A stretch of DNA of 64,000 bases from Roseovarius sp. 217 (GTDB taxonomy: Bacteria > Pseudomonadota > Alphaproteobacteria > Rhodobacterales > Rhodobacteraceae). Position numbers and translations under genes: made by a program. The notes beneath the pieces were generated by a model. It was given only the letters and a program-made list of their open reading frames with translations. It had not been told where the DNA came from and ran no database searches. The stretch's first letter is position 1. Every line of letters begins with the position of its first letter. Positions 45,796 through 54,834 of this stretch are shown here, in pieces. The stretch is from assembly GCF_000152845.1 (NCBI RefSeq), contig NZ_CH902587.1, positions 66,867 through 130,866 on the forward strand, in the 5' to 3' direction.

Positions 45796-46004
45796 CGAGA
45801 TTTCCTTTCCAAGTCAGAAGTGGCAGGAATTGCAGAAATTTTCCGATGTGCCAACTCAGGGGCGAAGTAAGAAGACGCTGCGGCAGCCGAAACCTTACGC
45901 ATTCCTTGGCATACGCCCGTTGGCCCGGGTTCCAAAAGACCGCGCCTGTGCATACCCAACAGCAAAACCACCAACAATCAGGTCACCCGAAGCACCCGAA
46001 AAAG

Positions 46005-46030
46005 TGTAACGTTCTCGATAGTTCGGCGTC
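46005..46030 (+). promoter_or_regulatory. ECF-type promoter, TGTAA-N17-CGTC, copy 3 (autoregulatory)
   Basis: TGTAA (46005-46009) and CGTC (46027-46030) are exactly 17 bases apart, 21 bases upstream of the ATG of sigma factor B. Autoregulation is usual for ECF sigma genes, which supports the assignment of this pattern to this family of factors. Confidence 0.72.
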
Positions 46031-46050
46031 TTACTTTTCAGAGGTGTATC

Positions 46051-46719
46051 ATGAATCACGACCCGAATGATCGGTTATCCACAGCAGATCAGCCCAACAC
46101 AGCCGCCAAGGATGCGGACATCGCTGTCCGTCGCTCGCTGGTGGAAGGTCGGCAGCATATCCTGAATTTCCTGCGTCGGCGGCTGGGAGATCCGGAGGCA
46201 GCCGAGGATGTCCTGCAAACGTTCATGCTGCGCGCCATTGACCGCTCCGAGCAACTTCGCGATGTGCGCGCCGTTCGTGGCTGGCTCGGCCAGATTCTGG
46301 CGTCTTCCATCGCCGACTACGGTCGCAAGGTTTCGCGAAGGCGCCAGAGGGAGGTAGTCATGGCCCCAACCGACCTGGACAGCGTCCAAAACGGGTTCGA
46401 CGAAGAACTCGACGAGGCGATATGCAATTGTCTGTACAAGCTGTTGCCGACGCTCAGACCGGAATATGCCGAAGTAATCTGGCGCGTCGATCTTCAGGAG
46501 CAGCCGCGCGATGCTGTCGCCAAGGACCTTGGCATCACCTTGAACAACCTCACGGTCCGCCTTCACCGGGGTCGGCAGGCGTTGAAGACAAGGTTGGAAC
46601 AGATGTGCCTGACCTGCCCGGTTCATGGCTTTCTCGATTGCGATTGCGACGCAGCGGAAAAGGCCCGCGCTCGTTTTCAAGCGCTGAAGGACGACGCCGG
46701 AGCGAAAACGACGGACTGA
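46051..46719 (+). CDS. ECF sigma factor with Cys-rich tail, copy B
   Basis: The 222-residue product has region 2 (HILNFLRRRLGDPEAAEDVLQTFMLRAID) and region 4 (QPRDAVAKDLGITLNNLTVRLHRGRQAL). It has CNC in the linker and CLTCPVHGFLDCDC near the end, the same layout as copies A and C although the sequence is more distant. It has its own promoter of the shared pattern and no anti-sigma gene. Confidence 0.82.
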   Translation: MNHDPNDRLSTADQPNTAAKDADIAVRRSLVEGRQHILNFLRRRLGDPEAAEDVLQTFMLRAIDRSEQLRDVRAVRGWLGQILASSIADYGRKVSRRRQREVVMAPTDLDSVQNGFDEELDEAICNCLYKLLPTLRPEYAEVIWRVDLQEQPRDAVAKDLGITLNNLTVRLHRGRQALKTRLEQMCLTCPVHGFLDCDCDAAEKARARFQALKDDAGAKTTD

Positions 46720-46871
46720 GCCCCGATGCGCTGACCCTCGCTCACCGGCGTGTCTGCAATTCACGGATCGCGTTCTATGGTCCGCAAGCGAGGACACGCC
46801 GATCAGTTTTCCAAGGGTTCTGCCTACGGACGCCTGTGCACCGCGGGCACCGTGTCGGCAGGGCGCTGCGC

Positions 46872-46897
46872 TGTAATGAACCTTGTCGTCTTTCGTC
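46872..46897 (+). promoter_or_regulatory. ECF-type promoter, TGTAA-N17-CGTC, copy 4
   Basis: TGTAA (46872-46876) and CGTCTGT (46894-46900) are 17 bases apart, about 65 bases upstream of the cyclopropane-fatty-acid synthase ATG. Confidence 0.7.
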
Positions 46898-46961
46898 TGT
46901 TTTATCAGAAAGCGGCGGTTGACGCCGCCTGCCGACAAAAAACAAGACGGAGCACGCGATC

Positions 46962-48302
46962 ATGTCCAATAGCGAAACCTCTCCCGACGAACGCTTTGAA
47001 CAAGAAGGTAGCCGGATTGAAACCGGACGTCTCGCACCGGGACGGGCGGCCATGTGGTTGCTCGCCAAATCGCTGCGACGCCTCGTTCAAAACGGACGCC
47101 TCACCATCTACGATCCCTGCAGCCAGACGTGGCATTTCGGCCCCGGCGGCGAACCCGCCGTTTCCGTCCGTTTGACCGAAAAGGTGCTGCCTGTGCAACT
47201 TCTGGTGAACCCCAGCATTGCACTTGGCGAGGCTTATATGGACGGGACGCTGCGCATTGAAACTGGCAGCCTGCGCGACCTCCTCTCGATCTGCATGACC
47301 GACATAGATACTATCGACGCATTGCCTGGCAGACGATTGACCCGCTGGCTGGACGCATTCCTGAGCCGCAGGCTGCATCATAATCCGATCAGCCGGTCTC
47401 ACGCGAACGTGGCGCATCACTACGATATCTCGACCGAACTCTACGACCTTTTTCTGGATGCGGATCGACAATACTCCTGCGCCTACTTCCCGACCGGGAC
47501 CGAAACGTTGGACGAGGCCCAGGCCTTTAAGAAAAAGCACATCGCGGCAAAGCTGTTGATGCGACCCGGTCTGGAGGTTCTCGACATCGGCTCGGGCTGG
47601 GGCGGGCTGGCGATGGAGCTTGCCCAGCAACACGAGGCGCGCGTGACCGGGCTCAGCCTCTCGGCCGAACAGATTGCCGCTGCCCGCGAACGTGCCCAGC
47701 AAACCGGCCTGTTTGATCGGGTGGCCTTTGAACGGCGCGATTACCGCGAAGAGCATGGGCTATACGATCGCGTCGTGTCCGTAGGTATGTTCGAGCATGT
47801 GGGCCGCAGCGGATTCGATGCGTTTTTTACCACCCTTCAGCGCGTTCTCAGGCCCGATGGGGTCGCTCTTGTTCATGCGATCGGCAGGATGGCGCCCAAA
47901 GGCGGGAGCGATCCCTGGCTCCGCAAATACATCTTCCCCGGGGGCTATCTGCCCACGCTGTCCGAAACCATCGCGGCAGCAGAGCGTGCGGGGATGTGGG
48001 TCACGGATGTTGAGGTCCTGCGGTTGCATTACGCCGAGACGCTGCGACACTGGTCCGAACGGTTCGCCGCCGAGCGCGAGACTGCGCGCATGATTTACGA
48101 CGAGCGGTTCTGCCGTATGTGGGAATTCTATCTGGCTGTCTGCGAAATGGCGTTCCGGAACGGGCGGTTGATGGTCTTCCAGATCCAGCTTGCCAAGCGC
48201 CGTGATGCGGTCCCGCTGACCCGCGACTATATTGCCAAGGTCGAGGCAGGCGAAACCGCCTGGGATATTTCGACCGGCACAGAATTCACGAGAGCGGGAT
48301 GA
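46962..48302 (+). CDS. cfa: Cyclopropane-fatty-acid-phospholipid synthase
   Basis: The 446-residue product has the CFA layout: an N-terminal lipid-binding part, HYDISTELYDLFLDADRQYSCAYF, the SAM site VLDIGSGWGGLAMELA and FEHVGRSGF. It adds a methylene group from S-adenosylmethionine to unsaturated phospholipid chains, which stiffens membranes under acid, metal or energy stress. It overlaps the GAPDH start by 4 bases and is controlled by promoter copy 4. Confidence 0.88.
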   Translation: MSNSETSPDERFEQEGSRIETGRLAPGRAAMWLLAKSLRRLVQNGRLTIYDPCSQTWHFGPGGEPAVSVRLTEKVLPVQLLVNPSIALGEAYMDGTLRIETGSLRDLLSICMTDIDTIDALPGRRLTRWLDAFLSRRLHHNPISRSHANVAHHYDISTELYDLFLDADRQYSCAYFPTGTETLDEAQAFKKKHIAAKLLMRPGLEVLDIGSGWGGLAMELAQQHEARVTGLSLSAEQIAAARERAQQTGLFDRVAFERRDYREEHGLYDRVVSVGMFEHVGRSGFDAFFTTLQRVLRPDGVALVHAIGRMAPKGGSDPWLRKYIFPGGYLPTLSETIAAAERAGMWVTDVEVLRLHYAETLRHWSERFAAERETARMIYDERFCRMWEFYLAVCEMAFRNGRLMVFQIQLAKRRDAVPLTRDYIAKVEAGETAWDISTGTEFTRAG

Positions 48303-49342
48303 CTGACATGAAACCTATCAGAGTTGCCGTAAACGGATACGGCGTGATCGGCAAACGTGTGGCAGACGCAGTGGTCGCACAAGAGGACATGGACCTCGTT
48401 GGCGTGGCGGACGTCACCTCCGACTGGCGCGCCCGCATGGCGCGCGCGAAGGGTTTCGCGCTTTATGCCGCCGACCCGGATCGCGCCCTGGCCATGCGAG
48501 AGGCCGGCCTGGACGTGGCCGGAGCGCTCAACGACATGCTTGCTACCGCCGACATCGTGGTGGACTGCACGCCAAAAAAAGTAGCCGCGCGCAATGTGGA
48601 AACCTACCGCGAAAGAGGCATCCGCTTCATCGTTCATGGCGGCGAAAAACACGAGGTGACCGGCCATTCCTTTGTTGCCGAAGCGAACTATGCAAGCGCG
48701 CTTGGCCGCGACAGCACCCGCGTGGTGTCCTGCAACACGACGTCGATCGTCCGCACCCTCACAGCGCTGAACGTTGCGGGGCTTCTTGGCTCAGCGCGCG
48801 GAACGCTCCTGCGGCGCGCCACCGACCCGTGGGAAAGCCATCTGGGTGGAATCATGAACACGCTTGTGCCCGAACCCGATATTCCCAGCCATCAGGGCCC
48901 GGATGCACAAAGCGTCGATCCCGATCTCGACGTGATCACGATGGCCGTGAAGGTGCCGCAGACCCTTGCCCATCTGCATTATTGGTCGGTCAGGATGCCG
49001 CGCAAGGCGTCCAAAGACGAGGTACTGGAAGCGTTCCGCGCCTCCTCCCGCATCGCGTTGATCCGGATGGCGGACGGGCTGGGCGCACTTAACGCGGTCA
49101 AGGAGATGATGGCCGATTTCGGGCGTCCCAACGACAGCCTCTATGAGGTGGCTCTGTGGGAGGACATGCTCAAGGTCGAGGGCGACGAATTGTTCTATGC
49201 CTACATGGTCGACAACCAGGCCATCGTGATCCCCGAAACCATCGACGCGATCCGTGCCCTGACGGAAGCCGAGCGAGACGGATCGGCGTCGATTGCGCGT
49301 ACGAACGCGGCGCTTGGGGTCGGGACATTTACGGCGACCTGA
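48299..49342 (+). CDS. Type II (archaeal-type) glyceraldehyde-3-phosphate dehydrogenase
   Basis: The 347-residue product begins IRVAVNGYGVIGKRVADAVV and has the class II catalytic motif VSCNTTSIVRTL (Cys then Asn/Thr/Thr) and HRAT-like RRATDPWESHLGG, as in archaeal Gap rather than bacterial GapA (SNASCTT). It uses NAD(P) to oxidise GAP with phosphate. Alphaproteobacterial genomes normally use class I; this copy is therefore unusual. It overlaps the CFA gene stop by 4 bases. Confidence 0.82.
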   Translation: MTDMKPIRVAVNGYGVIGKRVADAVVAQEDMDLVGVADVTSDWRARMARAKGFALYAADPDRALAMREAGLDVAGALNDMLATADIVVDCTPKKVAARNVETYRERGIRFIVHGGEKHEVTGHSFVAEANYASALGRDSTRVVSCNTTSIVRTLTALNVAGLLGSARGTLLRRATDPWESHLGGIMNTLVPEPDIPSHQGPDAQSVDPDLDVITMAVKVPQTLAHLHYWSVRMPRKASKDEVLEAFRASSRIALIRMADGLGALNAVKEMMADFGRPNDSLYEVALWEDMLKVEGDELFYAYMVDNQAIVIPETIDAIRALTEAERDGSASIARTNAALGVGTFTAT

Positions 49343-49388
49343 CAGCCCCCTAGCAACAGGTTCCAAACCCATACGGGCAGAGACCCGA

Positions 49389-50159
49389 TCAGCCCGCCGA
49401 CATGCCCCCGTCGATGGGATACTGCGCTCCCGTGATGAAGGCGGACTCGTCGGAGGCGAGGAACAGGACCAGATTGGCGATTTCTATGCTTTCACCATAG
49501 CGACCCAGCGGAATCGTGCCGGCAAGCTGTTGCTTCACTTCGTCGCCGTGGCCGGGATTGAACCCTTCCTCCAGCGACCGCATCATCCGCGTGTTGACCG
49601 GCGAGGGATGCACCGAGTTGACACGCACGTTGTGGCCTGCGACCTCTATCGCGGCGGCGCGCGTCAAACCGACAACGGCATGTTTCGACGTGATATAGGG
49701 CGCGACGTTCGGGCTGCCCTTGAGGCCCGCGATCGACGACATGTTGATCACGCTGCCCGATTGCTGCCCAGTCATCACGGGCAAGACATGCTGCAACCCA
49801 AGGAAAGCGCCGCGCACATTAACCGCCATCACGCGGTCGAAATCCTCGATCTTCTGATCGACCAGCGGAGCGACCATGCCTTCGACTCCGGCGTTGTTGA
49901 AGAACACGTCGATGCGCCCGAACTTCTCGACGGTCTGCGCGACGTATCTTTTGCAATCTTCGACCGATGAGACGTCGGCGGCGATTGTCAGCAGGTCATC
50001 CGGATTGCCCAGATCCCCCGCAGCATCCGACAGGTCGTCAACGTGGAGGTCCACAAGCGCGACCTTGGCCCCCTCACTCAAGAAAAGCCGGGCGGTTTCC
50101 AGACCGATGCCTGCCGCACCGCCGGTGATCAGGGCGACTTTATCTTCCAGACGTTTCAT
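49389..50159 (-). CDS. Short-chain dehydrogenase/reductase
   Basis: The 256-residue product has GGAAGIGLETARL (cofactor site), NNAG, the catalytic Ser in INMSSIAG and Tyr-x3-Lys in YITSKHAVVG. The Asp after the second strand (VDLHVDD) suggests NAD. Substrate unknown. It is the last gene after carbamate kinase in the arginine-deiminase operon. Confidence 0.82.
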   Translation of the reverse strand: MKRLEDKVALITGGAAGIGLETARLFLSEGAKVALVDLHVDDLSDAAGDLGNPDDLLTIAADVSSVEDCKRYVAQTVEKFGRIDVFFNNAGVEGMVAPLVDQKIEDFDRVMAVNVRGAFLGLQHVLPVMTGQQSGSVINMSSIAGLKGSPNVAPYITSKHAVVGLTRAAAIEVAGHNVRVNSVHPSPVNTRMMRSLEEGFNPGHGDEVKQQLAGTIPLGRYGESIEIANLVLFLASDESAFITGAQYPIDGGMSAG

Positions 50160-50177
50160 GGATCGTCCTCCTTGGTT

Positions 50178-51089
50178 TCATGTGTTTGCGATCATCGTCC
50201 CTGCGCGACCTTCCAGCATGGCCAGCGCATCTTCCAGCCGACCTACGCAGGCGAAACGGTCGCGATCGGATACGAAAGTCGCGGCGGCGGCCACCTTCGG
50301 CGCCATCGACCCGTCCGGCAGGTCCAGACGCACTGCGTCCTCCGGCGACACCTGCCTTATAGCCGATTGCGCGTCGGTGCCGAAGTCGCGGAACACGGCC
50401 TCGACGTCAGTCAGCAGCAACAGCGCGTCGGCGTTCAGCTTGTGTGCCAGAAGCGCCGTCGCGTGATCCTTGTCGATCACCGCCTCGACCCCGATCAGCG
50501 AACCGTCGGCACGCCGGACGACCGGAATGCCACCGCCGCCTGCGCAGATCAGCGTCACGTCCTGCTCGAGCAGCAGTTCCAGCACCTTCAGGTCGGGAAT
50601 GCCACTCGGCATCGGCGACGGCACCACGCGGCGCCAATGCGCGCCATCCGCAGCAATGCTCCACCCCCGCGCCTGCGCGAGCCGTTCGGCTTCCGCCTTG
50701 TCATAGACCGGGCCGATGAACTTGGTGGGCTTGGCGAAGGCCGGGTCTTTGGGATCGACCTCGATCTGGGTCAGCAGGGTCGCGACCGGGCGGTCATGGC
50801 CCAGGGCGTTTTCAAGCGCCTGCTCGATCATGTAACCGATCATGCCATCGGTTTCCGCCCCCAGCACATCCAGCGGGAACACTGCATCGGGTTTGTAGGC
50901 CGCACCCTGCAATGCAAGCAGGCCGATTTGCGGCCCGTTGCCGTGGGTGACGACCAGCCGGTGTCCGGCCTTGATGATCTGCGCCAGCGAGGCAGCCGCG
51001 GTGGCGACGTTCTCGCGCTGCGCCTTGGCGGTCAGCGGCTCGCCACGGCGCAACAATGCATTGCCCCCCAATGCGGCGACAACCAGCAC
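50178..51089 (-). CDS. arcC: Carbamate kinase
   Basis: The 303-residue product has VVAALGGNALL, VVTHGNGPQIG, ICAGGGGIPVV and the Lys/Asp-rich active site of amino-acid kinases (VIDKDHATALLA). It makes ATP from carbamoyl phosphate and ADP, the energy-yielding step of the arginine deiminase pathway. It lies 2 bases after the transcarbamylase. Confidence 0.88.
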   Translation of the reverse strand: MLVVAALGGNALLRRGEPLTAKAQRENVATAAASLAQIIKAGHRLVVTHGNGPQIGLLALQGAAYKPDAVFPLDVLGAETDGMIGYMIEQALENALGHDRPVATLLTQIEVDPKDPAFAKPTKFIGPVYDKAEAERLAQARGWSIAADGAHWRRVVPSPMPSGIPDLKVLELLLEQDVTLICAGGGGIPVVRRADGSLIGVEAVIDKDHATALLAHKLNADALLLLTDVEAVFRDFGTDAQSAIRQVSPEDAVRLDLPDGSMAPKVAAAATFVSDRDRFACVGRLEDALAMLEGRAGTMIANT

Positions 51090-51091
51090 CG

Positions 51092-52093
51092 CTAGTTGCC
51101 CAGCGTGGCGACGAGCACCGCCTTAATCGTGTGCAGCCGGTTCTCGGCCTGATCGAACACGATGGAGGCCGGGCTTTCGAACACCTCTTCGGTGACTTCC
51201 ATCGCCGTGATGCCGAATTCCTCTTCGATACCGGCGCCGACTTCGGTCTCGGCATTGTGGAAGGCGGGCAGGCAATGCATGAACTTGGCCCTCGGATTGC
51301 CGGTTTTGGCCATCACATCGGAATTCACCTGATAGGGCGTCAGCAGCTCGATCCGTTCCGCCCATTTTTCCTTGGGCTCACCCATCGACACCCAGACATC
51401 GGTATAGACGAAATCGACGTCTTTCACCGCGGCGTCCACATCCTCGGTGATCGTGATCCGCGCGCCGGTCTGCACGGCGACGTCATCGGCCTCGTCGCGG
51501 ATCGCCTGGCCCGGCCACAGGCTTTCGGGCGCGCACAGGCGCACATCCATGCCCATCTTCGCCCCGCCGATCAGCAGGCTGTCACCCATGTTGTTGCCCG
51601 CATCGCCCATGAAGCAATAGGCGATCTCGCGCAGCGGCTTGTCGGAATGTTCCTGCATGGTCAGGAAGTCGGCAAGGATCTGCGTCGGGTGGAATTCGTC
51701 CGTCAGCCCGTTATAGACGGGCACGCCAGCGTATTGCGCCAGCGTCTCGACGATAGGGTGACCAAATCCGCGATATTCGATCGCGTCATAGACCCGGCCT
51801 AGCACGCGCGCGGTGTCCTTGACGGTTTCCTTCTTGCCCAGATGCGACCCCGAGGGGCCAAGATAGGTCACATGCGCGCCCTGATCGTGGGCCGCCACCT
51901 CAAAGCCGACGCGGGTGCGGGTGCTGTCCTTCTCGAAGATCAGGGCGATTTCCTTGCCGGTCAGGCGCGGAATTTCGGTGCCGGCGTATTTCGCCGCCTT
52001 CAGGTCGGCGGAGAGTTTCAGCAAGAAGCTGATTTCCTGCGGCGTGAAGTCGCGCAGGGCCAGGAAATGGCGGTTTCTCAGATTGTAGGACAT
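51092..52093 (-). CDS. arcB: Catabolic ornithine carbamoyltransferase
   Basis: The 333-residue product has the carbamoyl-phosphate motif STRTR (FEKDSTRTRVGFE) and the ornithine/Zn loop HCLPAFH, with the length of catabolic OTCs. It splits citrulline to ornithine and carbamoyl phosphate. It follows arginine deiminase by 23 bases. Confidence 0.88.
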   Translation of the reverse strand: MSYNLRNRHFLALRDFTPQEISFLLKLSADLKAAKYAGTEIPRLTGKEIALIFEKDSTRTRVGFEVAAHDQGAHVTYLGPSGSHLGKKETVKDTARVLGRVYDAIEYRGFGHPIVETLAQYAGVPVYNGLTDEFHPTQILADFLTMQEHSDKPLREIAYCFMGDAGNNMGDSLLIGGAKMGMDVRLCAPESLWPGQAIRDEADDVAVQTGARITITEDVDAAVKDVDFVYTDVWVSMGEPKEKWAERIELLTPYQVNSDVMAKTGNPRAKFMHCLPAFHNAETEVGAGIEEEFGITAMEVTEEVFESPASIVFDQAENRLHTIKAVLVATLGN

Positions 52094-52116
52094 GGGATTT
52101 CCTTATCGTCGGTGGT

Positions 52117-53346
52117 TCAGATTGCGTCGCGGATCGTCGGGCAACTCATGCAGTGGCTGCCGCCCCTGCCCCGGCCCAGTTCGGCACCGGGGATGGCCAG
52201 CACCTCGATCCCGGCCTCCTTCAGTGCGGCGTTGGTGTCGTCGTTGCGGTCATAGCCGATGACGACGCCGGGGCGCAGCGCCAGCACGTTGTTGCCATCA
52301 TTCCACTGTTCGCGCGATTGCTCCGCGGCGTCGGCCCCGCCGGTGGGCACTAGATGCAGTTTCTTGTGGCCCAGAATTTCAGCGGTGATCTCGAATATGT
52401 GGCGCGCATCCCGGCGGATATCGAGCGCGGCCTTGCCCTGACCAGGGCGCAGGTCATAGCAGGTGATCGCATCCGCCACCTCCTTGAAAGTGGTCACCAC
52501 ATCGCCCCCGCAATGGGTGAAAACGGTGTCCAGATGCATCGCCGCGCGCGAACTGGGCATCTGGCAGGCGATCACCCGCGTCACGTCGCCACCCTCGAAC
52601 AGCGCCTCGGCCAGTTGGCCCACCGCCTGCGGGGTCGATCGTTCGCCCATGCCGACCATGACGACACCGTGCCCGATGGGCATGATGTCGCCGCCTTCCA
52701 CCGTAGCAGTCCCGAATTCCCGCGTCGGATCGCCGAACCAGACCCGCACTCGATCCGCGAATGTCGGATAAAACCGGTAGACTGCTGCCATCAGCAGCGT
52801 TTCGGGCCGCCGTGCCGCGAAATGCATCGGGTTCAGGCTCACGCCGCCATAGACCCAAGCTGAATTGTCGCGGGTAAAGATGAAATTTGGCAGCGGCGGC
52901 AGCACGAAACCGTGCGGGCCAAGGTAGCTGCCGAACATGCCGGAGGGCGTGAAGGGCAGATCGTCCACCCGGATGCCGCCGACCAGCAAACGGGCCAGTT
53001 CCGTGCCGGGCAGACCCTCCATCCAGGCACGCAAGTCGTCCCGCATCCCCACGCCGACGTCATTTCGGGTGATGCGGTGGTCGAGAACCCAGGCGCGCGC
53101 GTCGGAAATGTCCAGCGTCTCACCCAGCAGCGCCATCGCATCCAACACCTCGACCCCTTCGCCGCGCATGATATCGGCAAAGACGGCGTGATCCTTGATC
53201 GCCTGTTTGACCCAGAACACATCGTCGAACAGCAGGTCTTCGCGGTTGTCCGGTGTCAGACGGCGATGCGCCAGGCCGGGTGGCGATACGATCACCTGCC
53301 GCAATGTGCCGGCTTCGGAATGAACGCCCAATTTCGGTTCAGACAT
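52117..53346 (-). CDS. arcA: Arginine deiminase
   Basis: The 409-residue product has the guanidine-modifying enzyme pattern: FTRDNSAW, EGGDIMPIGHGVVMVGMGERST, the His of HLDTVFTHCGGD, and the nucleophile Cys399 in GGSHCMSCP. It converts arginine to citrulline and ammonia. It lies between the transporter and the transcarbamylase. Confidence 0.9.
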   Translation of the reverse strand: MSEPKLGVHSEAGTLRQVIVSPPGLAHRRLTPDNREDLLFDDVFWVKQAIKDHAVFADIMRGEGVEVLDAMALLGETLDISDARAWVLDHRITRNDVGVGMRDDLRAWMEGLPGTELARLLVGGIRVDDLPFTPSGMFGSYLGPHGFVLPPLPNFIFTRDNSAWVYGGVSLNPMHFAARRPETLLMAAVYRFYPTFADRVRVWFGDPTREFGTATVEGGDIMPIGHGVVMVGMGERSTPQAVGQLAEALFEGGDVTRVIACQMPSSRAAMHLDTVFTHCGGDVVTTFKEVADAITCYDLRPGQGKAALDIRRDARHIFEITAEILGHKKLHLVPTGGADAAEQSREQWNDGNNVLALRPGVVIGYDRNDDTNAALKEAGIEVLAIPGAELGRGRGGSHCMSCPTIRDAI

Positions 53347-53369
53347 CTGGAATGCCTCCTTCTTTCTAA

Positions 53370-54818
53370 TCAGAGAATGGCGGCCAGGCTGATCCCGGCC
53401 GAGATGAAGACGACGAGGATCAGCAGCAGGGGCCAGACGAAGACGACCCAGCGGTCGAACGACACGCGCCCGATGGCCAGACCGCCGATCACAACCGCAG
53501 AGGTGGGCGTGATCAGATTCACGAGCCCGCTCGCCGATTGATAGGCCGTCACCACGAGGTCACGGCCGACCCCCGCGAAATCCCCCAAAGGGGCAAGGAT
53601 CGGCATCGACAGGACGGCCAGGCCGGACGACGACGGCACGAGAAAGCTCATCCCGATCTCGATCCAAAGCATCAGGTTGATGAACGCGACTTCCGGCAGG
53701 CCGCCGAGGGTATCGGCGGCACTATTCAGGATCGTGTCGGCAATCAGGCCCTGCTCCATGATCACCACGATGCCGCGCGCCAGACCGATCACCAGCGCAA
53801 CTCCCAGAAGATCCTTCGCTCCGTCGACAAAGGACGACGTTAGCTTCTTCTCCCCCATGCGGGCGACCAGCCCGACGACGATGGCCATGCCGAAGAACAG
53901 CGCGCCCATCCGAGCCATCCACCATCCCTGGCTCGAGACACCCCAAATCATTACCGCAAAGGTCGCAAAAAACAGGATCAGGACCAGCTTCTGAGTTCCG
54001 CTCAGCTTCGGCTCCTCGAACGTTGCATCCGTCTCGTTCAGAAAAAACTGCCGGTCGCTGTCGCGTTGCGCAGCGACGACGGACCGGGCCGGGTCGGCCT
54101 TAACCTTCGAGGCATAGCGCATGACGTAGGCCACGCAGATCGCGAGGCCGCCCAACAGAAGGACCAGCCGCAGCGCAATACCATCCGTGAACGGGATGCC
54201 TGCCGCGTTAGACGCGATCACCGTGGCGAAGGGGTTGATTGTCGATCCCAGCGTGCCGATCCCGGCACCGATCAGGATGATCGCCACGCCGGTCACGGAA
54301 TCGTAGCCCGCCGCGATCACCACCGGGATCAGAAGCGCGTAAAAGGCCAGCGTTTCCTCGGCCATGCCATAGGTCGTGCCGCCCAGGGCAAAGAGCGACA
54401 TCAGGATCGGGATCATCCAGATCTCGCGCCCCTTCAGCCGCACCATCGCCGTCTGGATGCCGGTGTCGATGGCATTCGTGGCATTCACCACGCCCAGAAA
54501 GCCGCCCAAAAGCAGTACGAACAGCGCCACGTCGATGGCATTTGCGGCATAGCTGTCGGGATCATAAAACCCCGCCACCGGTGCCAGCATGACGTCGATG
54601 ACCCCCTGTGGATTGGGCTCGACCGTTTGATACGTACCCGGCACGGCGATCTCGCGCCCGACCTCTTCGTTCATGGCGCGGTCATATTGGCCCGCAGGAA
54701 TAATCCAGGTCAGCGCCGCGACAACAATGATGAGCCCGAACAGGATGGAATAGGCGGTGGGAAACCGCGCCGCCATGCCCTGCCCGTCCGGTGTCTTGGT
54801 CGATGATGTGTCAGACAT
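53370..54818 (-). CDS. YfcC-family arginine/ornithine transporter (ArcD role)
   Basis: The 482-residue product has twelve or more helices and the YfcC/DcuC signature (TWIIPAGQYDRAMNE, ALGGTTYGMAEETLAFYALLIPV, VPSSSGLAVLSMPILAPLGDFAGVGRDLVVTAYQ). By context it exchanges arginine for ornithine. ATG at 54818 with GGGGGACTTGAG upstream; 16 bases after the P-type ATPase stop. Confidence 0.82.
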   Translation of the reverse strand: MSDTSSTKTPDGQGMAARFPTAYSILFGLIIVVAALTWIIPAGQYDRAMNEEVGREIAVPGTYQTVEPNPQGVIDVMLAPVAGFYDPDSYAANAIDVALFVLLLGGFLGVVNATNAIDTGIQTAMVRLKGREIWMIPILMSLFALGGTTYGMAEETLAFYALLIPVVIAAGYDSVTGVAIILIGAGIGTLGSTINPFATVIASNAAGIPFTDGIALRLVLLLGGLAICVAYVMRYASKVKADPARSVVAAQRDSDRQFFLNETDATFEEPKLSGTQKLVLILFFATFAVMIWGVSSQGWWMARMGALFFGMAIVVGLVARMGEKKLTSSFVDGAKDLLGVALVIGLARGIVVIMEQGLIADTILNSAADTLGGLPEVAFINLMLWIEIGMSFLVPSSSGLAVLSMPILAPLGDFAGVGRDLVVTAYQSASGLVNLITPTSAVVIGGLAIGRVSFDRWVVFVWPLLLILVVFISAGISLAAIL

Positions 54819-54834
54819 CTCAAGTCCCCCTTCT

